Positions 58,227 to 64,000 of a stretch of DNA of 64,000 nucleotides are shown piece after piece. Origin of the DNA: Mycolicibacterium lutetiense. Lineage in GTDB: Bacteria; Actinomycetota; Actinomycetes; Mycobacteriales; Mycobacteriaceae. A program made the translations under genes and the position numbers. The notes under the pieces were generated by a model. That model made no database searches. It was not told the origin of the DNA and saw nothing but the letters and a program-made list of their open reading frames with translations. Position 1 is the stretch's first letter; every line of letters starts with the position of its first letter. The stretch lies in assembly GCF_017876775.1 (NCBI RefSeq), contig NZ_JAGIOP010000002.1, positions 1 to 64,000 of the forward strand, read 5' to 3'.

Positions 58227-58502
58227 ATGACCAGCCAATGCACCCATCCCGCAGACCAGCCGCGCGCCGTCTCCGACTTTGACGAACACCGCGACACCAT
58301 CGACGGACCAAAGACATGGGTCCGCGAAACCGTCATCTGCGACGCTTGCGGCGAGCGCCGAAACATCCGAACATTGCTCACCAACGACACCGACGACGGT
58401 CCAGAGTCGGGGATACACAAGCGGTGTCCAGATTGCGGCGGCCGCGTGTTCACCACTGCCCGCGATGGCGCGCTGGGCCCGCATCAGTGCGCTGACGTAT
58501 GA
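58227..58502 (+). CDS. Hypothetical zinc-ribbon protein
   Basis: 91 residues from ATG 58227. Zinc ribbon CDACGERRNI ... RCPDCGGRVF; starts TSQCTHPADQPRAVSDFDEH. Overlaps the next gene by ATGA. Confidence 0.6.
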   Translation: MTSQCTHPADQPRAVSDFDEHRDTIDGPKTWVRETVICDACGERRNIRTLLTNDTDDGPESGIHKRCPDCGGRVFTTARDGALGPHQCADV

Positions 58503-58717
58503 ATCAACTGCCCGACTCAGAGGTGTTGCGCGGCCTGCTGCACGCCCGGATCAACAAGGCCCATTCAGCTGGGCAGCATCGCTACGTGGATTTCCTGTTG
58601 GACCGGCTGTATGGCCTGGACGCACAGAAAAGGCGGCTGGCGAGCCAGCGCGGGTCCCGACATCGAGCCGAACTTCCGTCGATTTCGCCGGCTCAAGACG
58701 ACAGGTCCGGGACGTGA
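58499..58717 (+). CDS. Hypothetical small protein
   Basis: 72 residues from ATG 58499, coupled to the zinc-ribbon gene. Helical first half (SEVLRGLLHARINKAHSAGQ), basic tail. Last plus-strand gene before a minus-strand block. Confidence 0.55.
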   Translation: MNQLPDSEVLRGLLHARINKAHSAGQHRYVDFLLDRLYGLDAQKRRLASQRGSRHRAELPSISPAQDDRSGT

Positions 58718-58760
58718 CATCCCCGTGCGGCCGGTGATTGCACCGGCATCGAGCCAGCAG

Positions 58761-59354
58761 TCAGGCTGCCTGCCGGTTGAAATCCCCGCGGAGCACTCGA
58801 TCGGCGAACTCGGCCAGACTGATCACGCGTGGGCCGGGAACTTGCCGGTTGTAGGTGGTGTCGCGCACCACGGCGATCCTTCCGGCACTTCGGATCTCGT
58901 CGATGTTGTGGGGAGCATCATCGAGGTAGACGTCACAGCCAGAGAGGCTCTTTCGCTGCTGGAAAAGCAGATCGTCAGTTTCGATGCCATGGCGAGCAAG
59001 CCAGCTTGCGAGGTCGCGGCGTCCGGCACGGTGCCCTGATTCTCCCGCGCGGTGCTCTTGTCGTGCAGTCACGATGGAGACCTTGTGGCCGCCGTTGCGC
59101 AGTTCACGCACCGCGGCCGGAGCGGTGTCGTCGAACAGTGCCAGATCGCCCAGGCCGCTCTCGTGCAGCTGGGCCATTGCCCTCGCCGCAGTGCGTGCAT
59201 CGGGAAACCAGCCAGGTTCGATCAGTCCATAGGTGAGCGGTCCCTCGCCCGACATCGCGTGTCCGTTCCCGCGTCCGACCTCGGCGATGGCCGCCATATA
59301 GTCAGCAAGCACACCATCGACATCGAGACCTATATGCAACGATTGCCGGATCAT
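58761..59354 (-). CDS. 5'(3')-deoxyribonucleotidase-like HAD phosphatase
   Basis: 197 residues from ATG 59354. HAD motif I GLDVDGVLADYMAAI (two catalytic Asp), motif II Thr in VSIVTARQEHR, motif III Lys and motif IV acidic pair in GCDVYLDDAPHNIDEI. This fits the NT5C-type pyrimidine deoxynucleotidase family, often carried by phages and plasmids to adjust dNTP or nucleotide pools. The start overlaps the stop of the upstream gene (ATGA). Confidence 0.82.
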   Translation of the reverse strand: MIRQSLHIGLDVDGVLADYMAAIAEVGRGNGHAMSGEGPLTYGLIEPGWFPDARTAARAMAQLHESGLGDLALFDDTAPAAVRELRNGGHKVSIVTARQEHRAGESGHRAGRRDLASWLARHGIETDDLLFQQRKSLSGCDVYLDDAPHNIDEIRSAGRIAVVRDTTYNRQVPGPRVISLAEFADRVLRGDFNRQAA

Positions 59355-59662
59355 TGCGAAACCAGTTCGGGGCAGCCCCAGTAGACCAGCGTGAAGGGCT
59401 TTCCGAAACCGGGACGGGCGGCAAACCAGTGCGCGTGCCACTCGCCTTCACTGTCGCATGACCAATCATGGCGGCCGCACCACTTGATCCGCGACGCCAC
59501 GCTAAGCCAGACCTCTTCGACTACGAGTTCCTGGCCATCGGTGCGTTGGCTTCCGCCGTTGTCGGCCAGGTCGGCCAGCAGCATGCCACGGTCAAGATCA
59601 TGTCCTGCATGGATGCGTTGCCATCCGTGATCCTCGTTGACGAAATCACTGGGATATTTCAC
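59351..59662 (-). CDS. Hypothetical Trp-rich protein
   Basis: 103 residues from ATG 59662. Trp and His rich (VWLSVASRIKWCGRHDWSCD, EWHAHWFAARPGFGKPFTL). Coupled to the nucleotidase gene. No family recognised. Confidence 0.6.
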   Translation of the reverse strand: MKYPSDFVNEDHGWQRIHAGHDLDRGMLLADLADNGGSQRTDGQELVVEEVWLSVASRIKWCGRHDWSCDSEGEWHAHWFAARPGFGKPFTLVYWGCPELVSQ

Positions 59663-59782
59663 TGTCTAGGCTCCTCATCTTGTCGGGCGGTGCTTACCGG
59701 TGTTCATCGCGATCCGGGACGCCGACACCACTGATCCACGCGTTGACGATCCGGTGCGGCCGGTGATCCTCGCTGCGCACGG

Positions 59783-59938
59783 TCACGTTGAGACCTTCTG
59801 GCCGATTGGGGCATCCAAGTGCTCAGTGTCGGGTTCAAGGGTGCGCCCGGTGATCCCATCGATCAGCAGCGCATGGATGTGCTCGTTTCCCTGCTGGGTG
59901 GACTCGAAGTCGCGCGTAGTGAACGAGATTTCGCTCAT
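59783..59938 (-). CDS. Hypothetical small protein
   Basis: 51 residues from ATG 59938, overlapping the upstream stop (ATGA). SEISFTTRDFESTQQGNEHI then LLIDGITGRTLEPDTEHLDA. No family recognised. Confidence 0.55.
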   Translation of the reverse strand: MSEISFTTRDFESTQQGNEHIHALLIDGITGRTLEPDTEHLDAPIGQKVST

Positions 59939-60258
59939 GCGGCAGGCCACCCATAAACGACGTCGCCGCCGTGCACTGAGGCGTACTCGTCCATCCGGTC
60001 GCGGCTGATTCCAGGCCCGCCGGCTATGACGGTGCCGCCTTTCCAGACGTGCCAACTAGTTTCGAATTCGATGCGCGGAACTACGATCTGCACTGACCGC
60101 GTGGTGATCTCGCCATTCGCGGTCCGGATTCTATACACCGACGAGCCTGTGATGGGGGAGTCGAACGGTCCCTCTTCGATAGTTCCAACCTCCAACACAT
60201 TGCCGTACGCAATGACCTCGGCCCCGGCTGGGATGTGTGGTCGTGAGACTGAGTTCAT
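59935..60258 (-). CDS. Hypothetical protein
   Basis: 107 residues from ATG 60258. Beta-rich (AGAEVIAYGNVLEVGTIEEG, ITTRSVQIVVPRIEFETSWH). Coupled to the small gene after it. No family recognised. Confidence 0.6.
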   Translation of the reverse strand: MNSVSRPHIPAGAEVIAYGNVLEVGTIEEGPFDSPITGSSVYRIRTANGEITTRSVQIVVPRIEFETSWHVWKGGTVIAGGPGISRDRMDEYASVHGGDVVYGWPAA

Positions 60259-60305
60259 GGCGGCTGTTTTCCTCTTATCGTCAGTTGGGGTACGGGGTTC
60301 GGATG

Positions 60306-60878
60306 TCAGACCCTGAGCACGCGACGTGCTTCCTGAACTCGCTGGAACTCCTCTGGTGTTCCTCCGCGGTCAGGGTGCGTAGCGCGCAGCGCGGCACGCA
60401 CGCCGCCGTAGGAGTCGATGAGCGCCTGTGCGCGGGAACGGACGTCAGAGTGATTCTCGATCGCCACCCAGCCTCGGTACTGCTCATGTCCGGGCGTGAT
60501 CCCGTAACGGTCCAAGCGGCGAAGCCCGTTGAGTCCGAGTGTGATGGCCCTCAGGTTGTCCTGCCAGGTATCGAATTTCGCGGCGGGGTAGGACAGCGGT
60601 CCGAATCGCGATTCGACGTGCAGGACTACCCCGGGGTGGATGGTTTTAGCGCTCGCCCGTGGCATCCCGTCCATGCGGAAGTCGTCGTCGCGTAACGCGA
60701 TCTCAAGCACCGACGGTGCATTGCGGAAGTGCTTGCCCAAGTGGCGGAGTTCGCGGTCGAGCTCATCGAGGGTGGCCGACAGCGGCGCGGTGAACGGCGA
60801 GCCTATGTGTGCTGACGGCAGCTGTCCCGGCCATTCCAGCAGGGGGCGCAACGTCATCCCGTCCGGGTAGCTGGTCAT
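60306..60878 (-). CDS. J-domain (DnaJ-like) protein
   Basis: 190 residues from ATG 60878 with GAGGGGAC upstream. The C-terminal 40 residues are a J-domain with HPD: ALIDSYGGVRAALRATHPDR then GGTPEEFQRVQEARRVL. The N-terminal 140 residues are of unknown fold and may bind clients or DNA. J-proteins activate Hsp70; phage and plasmid versions often aid replication complex remodelling. The regulon palindrome lies 18-36 bases upstream. Confidence 0.8.
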   Translation of the reverse strand: MTSYPDGMTLRPLLEWPGQLPSAHIGSPFTAPLSATLDELDRELRHLGKHFRNAPSVLEIALRDDDFRMDGMPRASAKTIHPGVVLHVESRFGPLSYPAAKFDTWQDNLRAITLGLNGLRRLDRYGITPGHEQYRGWVAIENHSDVRSRAQALIDSYGGVRAALRATHPDRGGTPEEFQRVQEARRVLRV

Positions 60879-60895
60879 GTCCCCTCTTTCATCGA

Positions 60896-60914
60896 GTCTC
60901 TAAAATAGAGAATA
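60896..60914 (-). promoter_or_regulatory. Recurrent palindromic element, copy h
   Basis: Minus strand TATTCTCTATTTTAGAGAC, one of the best copies, upstream of the J-domain gene. Confidence 0.75.
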
Positions 60915-60981
60915 TCATTGACGGTCCGAAGGTGTAACGGGCCGGACCGGCGCGATGGCTGCCCCATGGGGCACAGGCGCT

Positions 60982-61911
60982 CTACGCTGGAATGTCGAGG
61001 GCTCGCTGTTCGGCGGCCGATATCAGTCGCCGCAACCGGCCTGCGAACGTGTGCTTGGTCATCGGCGGTATGCAGCGTTCGGCAAGTTCGGTGTTTGAGG
61101 CGTCGGGGTGGGCGATCCGCAGCTGCGCAGCGCAAATCCACTCTGGCGGCACGTCGGACCCTAGAATGTCGAGGGCGAGCCGGACCTTCTCGGCGATGTG
61201 TTGTCCTGCTTGCGAGGCGCGTGCGCTGTTGGCCTGGGACAGTGGCCTGGTGTCGAGCCGAGATTTTGCGGCAGCAACAGCTTTCGCATCGACCCACCGC
61301 GTAGCGGCCCCCGGCGCGCCGAGCTGTTCCAGGAGAACCCCAACCCCGTAGCGGACCCGGACATAGTCAGCGGCACCGTCGATCTCACTGCCTTGACGTG
61401 CTTCCGCGATCGCCGACAGACGACGAGCAAAACCGGCCACTGCCAGTGCCGACGCCGGTCCGGGACAACGCATTTCCAGCGCTGGTGGCCTCACTGAAGT
61501 CACCCGCAGGTGTCCTGCGGACAACACCGCTCCGCGAAGTGCCGCAGCTGCGATCTCATCCGATGCGCACGCCGCTGACACCAAGGCTGCCGGCATGCCC
61601 ACCACGGGGCGTCCGCGCGGGTCGAGAAGCCCGATGCGCCGAGCAAGGTCGTCGGCGTCGCTCACACGAAGTGTCGCGGTTCTGCGTGGTCCTACATCAA
61701 CGCGCGGTGTGCATCCATACAGGTCGGTTAGCGCCTGCGCGATGCGCACTACGGCCGCTTCGGAGGACATGCGCGATTCCAGAGTCAATCGACCGTGCTG
61801 CATACGTAGGCCACCACCGACACGTATCGCGGAGACGGCCTCGGCTTGGCGGTACCTGGCTTCTCCAGTGCCTTCGACAGGGGTCTCTACCAGTTCTGCA
61901 ACCAGACTCAT
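60982..61911 (-). CDS. WhiA-like regulator, divergent paralogue 2
   Basis: 309 residues from ATG 61911, which overlaps the upstream stop as ATGA (GTG 61923 is an alternative). WhiA plan: N-terminal LAGLIDADG-type domain (YRQAEAVSAIRVGGGLRMQH, GLLDPRGRPVVGMPAALVSA, ALEMRCPGPASALAVAGFAR) and C-terminal helix-turn-helix (IAHPDASNTELAERCIPPMT then KHTFAGRLRRLI). The conserved LADPPLTKDAVAGR of WhiA is altered to RCIPPMTKHTFAGR, so DNA specificity may differ. WhiA controls sporulation and division genes (whiB, ftsZ) in actinobacteria. Confidence 0.88.
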   Translation of the reverse strand: MSLVAELVETPVEGTGEARYRQAEAVSAIRVGGGLRMQHGRLTLESRMSSEAAVVRIAQALTDLYGCTPRVDVGPRRTATLRVSDADDLARRIGLLDPRGRPVVGMPAALVSAACASDEIAAAALRGAVLSAGHLRVTSVRPPALEMRCPGPASALAVAGFARRLSAIAEARQGSEIDGAADYVRVRYGVGVLLEQLGAPGAATRWVDAKAVAAAKSRLDTRPLSQANSARASQAGQHIAEKVRLALDILGSDVPPEWICAAQLRIAHPDASNTELAERCIPPMTKHTFAGRLRRLISAAEQRALDIPA

Positions 61912-62924
61912 TGTCGGATCCACGGAAACGCTCCTTCCGGCTCGTCGAGCCCAGCACTGACAGCCACCAGCTGCGGTTCCGGGTCAGCGACAGTGACGGG
62001 CAGGGCCGCTTCGTGCTTGTCGGCCAGCGCCAGCAGGCGCCGCAGGCGCCCTGCGACAGCGTCTTTGGTCAGCGGTGGATCGGCCAGGCGCCCCAGTTCC
62101 TCAAGAGAGGCCTCGCCGTGGGTCAGGCGCAATGTTCCGGTGACAGCCAGGTGCTCCGGAACGTCGGTACCGAGAATGGTCAACGCGCGTTCGACCCGGG
62201 CCGAAGTTTCTGCCGCAGCATCGGCAGTTCGCCGACTGTTGGCGGCGTCGAGGCTGGCCATGCGGCACATCCGTCGGCGCGTCGCACGGCTCTCCCACTC
62301 GAGGCGTGACTCGGGGGCTCCGATGCGCGTCATGAGATCGGCGATGTCAGTACCGGCACGGACCATCACCCGGTCGATACCTCGTGATTCGCGCACCAAC
62401 GGCAGCACACCGATCCGGCGTGCGCAACTGGCCAGCGCGTATGCCACTTCTGTAGTGGGGCAGCGGATTTCCAGACTGGTGTTACTGCCAGGGCCGCTCA
62501 GGGTTCCCGAAGCCAGGAATGCGCCACGCCAGGCGGCCTCGATCTCGCCGGGGGAGCCCCCAACAACAGTGGCCGGCAGACCCTGGACCTGGCGGCCACG
62601 ATCGTCGATCATTCCGATGGATCGCGCTAACGTCCCTCCGCCATCGCTGGCGGCGACACGGACCAAGTAGCGGCCGCCGCACAGTGCCGCATTTCGCGGC
62701 AGCACCGTCGCGACCGCGCGGTGGCCGTACAGCTCGGAGATCTCACGGCGCAGGTACCGGGCCAGCGATGCGCTGCTGACCTCCGCGGCGACAACCAGGC
62801 CACGCGACACACGCAGGGTAGCGGTCAGGCGTAGGACTGCGGCCAGTTGTGCACGCCTGCATCCTTCAGGGGTGCCGGTGTGCACTCCGAGGAGCTCGTC
62901 TTTCAGTTCTGCGGTCATCGACAC
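61908..62924 (-). CDS. WhiA-like regulator, paralogue 1
   Basis: 338 residues from GTG 62924 (GGAGG 6 bases upstream; ATG 62918 possible). Close to chromosomal WhiA in length and motifs: MTAELKDELL at the start, AAVLRLTATLRVSRGLVVAA, GLPATVVGGSPGEIEAAWRG, GAFLASGTLSGPG, and the HTH EASLEELGRLADPPLTKDAV then AGRLRRLLALAD. Overlaps paralogue 2 by 4 bases. Possibly retargets host WhiA sites or competes with host WhiA. Confidence 0.92.
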   Translation of the reverse strand: MSMTAELKDELLGVHTGTPEGCRRAQLAAVLRLTATLRVSRGLVVAAEVSSASLARYLRREISELYGHRAVATVLPRNAALCGGRYLVRVAASDGGGTLARSIGMIDDRGRQVQGLPATVVGGSPGEIEAAWRGAFLASGTLSGPGSNTSLEIRCPTTEVAYALASCARRIGVLPLVRESRGIDRVMVRAGTDIADLMTRIGAPESRLEWESRATRRRMCRMASLDAANSRRTADAAAETSARVERALTILGTDVPEHLAVTGTLRLTHGEASLEELGRLADPPLTKDAVAGRLRRLLALADKHEAALPVTVADPEPQLVAVSAGLDEPEGAFPWIRQ

Positions 62925-62974
62925 GGTGTGCCTCCAGATTTGGTGGTGGTGGGGTAGTGGGGTGGGAGTGCCTG

Positions 62975-63478
62975 TCAGGCGGCGTTACTGGTCGGGCTGA
63001 GGTGTTCGGCGTCATCGAGCACACGCCACAGGGCGGTGTCGGCATCGCATGCGTCTTCGGGGCTGACACGGCGACGGTGATCGGCGATTGCGGCAACCAG
63101 ATCGCTAGCGGCGGGCCAACGGGCATCCCGCATCTGCGCGAACTGCACGGCGGCATCGCAGGCGGCGACGATCTCGGTGGCGTTGGCGCTTCGTCGCAGC
63201 AGGACTGCTCGCTCGTCGGGGTCGGTACCGGTGCGCGCATCCAGCAATGCCAGGCGGGCGTCAAGTTCGGCTTTGACCCCACGCGCGGTGATCAGAACTT
63301 TGGACGCGACGTGAAGGTCCGCGCAGAACCCGTCGATCGTCGAGCGCACTGTGCGCCAGCACAATGCGTGCACCGCGGCCCGCAGTTCCGCCGGTCCGGC
63401 AGCAGCGATCCAGCTCGGGTCAGCCAACCGGGCGCGCATCGTGTCGCCTCCGGTACGGCTGGTGTCGGTGAGATTCAC
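62975..63478 (-). CDS. Hypothetical helical protein
   Basis: 167 residues from GTG 63478. Ala/Arg-rich helices throughout (ELRAAVHALCWRTVRSTIDG, RRSANATEIVAACDAAVQFA). Lies 50 bases upstream of the WhiA pair on the same strand, probably one operon. No family recognised. Confidence 0.6.
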   Translation of the reverse strand: MNLTDTSRTGGDTMRARLADPSWIAAAGPAELRAAVHALCWRTVRSTIDGFCADLHVASKVLITARGVKAELDARLALLDARTGTDPDERAVLLRRSANATEIVAACDAAVQFAQMRDARWPAASDLVAAIADHRRRVSPEDACDADTALWRVLDDAEHLSPTSNAA

Positions 63479-63497
63479 AGGGATAGTCCTTTCGGTG

Positions 63498-64000
63498 TCA
63501 GGCGGCGGTGGTGTGGGTGGGGCGGTCGAACAGCGGAAGCCAGCGGTCTGCTTGGGCGAGGGCGATCATGTCGGAAAGGTCGCGGCGGTCCAGGTTGTGT
63601 GCGTCGGGGACACCGAGACGGGCGGCCAGGTCGACCTGTGCGCCACTGGCCTCGCTGCGTTCCACATCACGCATGTGGCCGGAGAAGATTTGTTGGGCCA
63701 GTGAGTCCGCGCGCGCCAGGTCCATGCCCTGCAGGTGACAATCCGGTCCCGGCCGGGTCCACTGTCCATCGAGTCCCACCCAGAACATCTGGTGCACCGT
63801 GGTGTCGAAAAATCCGAAGGCCCAATCTTTTCCGGCGACAGTGCCTGGCACTCCGCGCATGTCGGCGAGCAGGATGGCGCCTTTGGACCCGCCCTGCCGG
63901 TAGACCGGCCGTACCAGTCCGCGCGGATGCTGGGTCCAGCGGATCGTCGAAGTACGCACCGACCAGGACGAATCGGTGCGACGCTTGGGGCCGGCAGCGG
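63498..64000 (-). CDS. Hypothetical protein (5' end outside window)
   Basis: The frame is open from the stop at 63498 to the right edge (167 codons), though GTG 63959 could start it. Reads TIRWTQHPRGLVRPVYRQGG, WAFGFFDTTVHQMFWVGLDG and a helical C-terminus LDRRDLSDMIALAQADRWLP. No family recognised. Upstream of and co-directional with the WhiA operon. Confidence 0.55.
   Translation of the reverse strand, partial: AAGPKRRTDSSWSVRTSTIRWTQHPRGLVRPVYRQGGSKGAILLADMRGVPGTVAGKDWAFGFFDTTVHQMFWVGLDGQWTRPGPDCHLQGMDLARADSLAQQIFSGHMRDVERSEASGAQVDLAARLGVPDAHNLDRRDLSDMIALAQADRWLPLFDRPTHTTAA

Overview
The window looks like part of a large accessory replicon, most likely a mycobacterial (Mycobacterium/Mycolicibacterium-type) plasmid or integrative element. 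The evidence is high GC with many GTG starts, a type VII secretion pair (EccB and a fused EccC), an LppX/LprG-like lipoprotein, two tandem WhiA paralogues, a MAB_1171c-type membrane protein cluster, and a tRNA array of more than 30 genes of the kind reported in mycobacterial mobile DNA. No replication initiator, partition gene, T4SS or rRNA is visible, so the replicon type is inferred.

Left part (1-19.8 kb) is a mobile-element and restriction zone. A type ISP-like restriction-modification gene (minus strand) is broken into pieces. A 9.6 kb Tn554-like element (3350-12949) sits exactly inside its methyltransferase motif I. A second integrase module (1-3023) sits at its NPPY motif. The 9.6 kb element carries a possible OGG-fold glycosylase, three overlapping tyrosine recombinases, a TnpC-like protein, and a type II R-M cargo (winged-helix protein, N6-adenine methyltransferase, XamI-like endonuclease) whose promoter region holds a palindrome with two GTCGAC sites. 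A GNAT acetyltransferase and another recombinase pair follow at 16-19.4 kb.

The middle (20-32 kb) is the tRNA array, all on the minus strand. About 30 intact tRNAs cover every amino acid except a clear cysteine tRNA, and include an initiator tRNA. Several genes are degenerate or structurally odd. The array holds an XRE/ImmA-IrrE/MAB_1171c-like/cytochrome P450 operon, a DEDDh exonuclease, an HNH nuclease and small genes. Its upstream end (32.1-32.35 kb) carries an rRNA-leader-like antitermination sequence and three tandem perfect hairpins, as if the array were transcribed and processed like an rrn operon.

The right part (32.9-64 kb) is plasmid backbone: UvrD-like helicase, an XRE protein with a histone H1-like tail, NlpC/P60 hydrolase, a 360 bp nested inverted repeat with an AT-rich core (candidate origin), eccB-eccC, lipoprotein, secreted HNH nuclease, macro-domain protein, many small genes, a WGR-fused ATP-dependent DNA ligase, a deoxynucleotidase, a J-domain protein and the two WhiA paralogues. 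A recurrent near-palindrome (TTCTCTA-N3-TAGAGAA and variants) lies just upstream of at least eight genes between 31.4 and 61 kb and inside the nested repeat. It suggests a replicon-specific regulon not explained by any regulator I can name.
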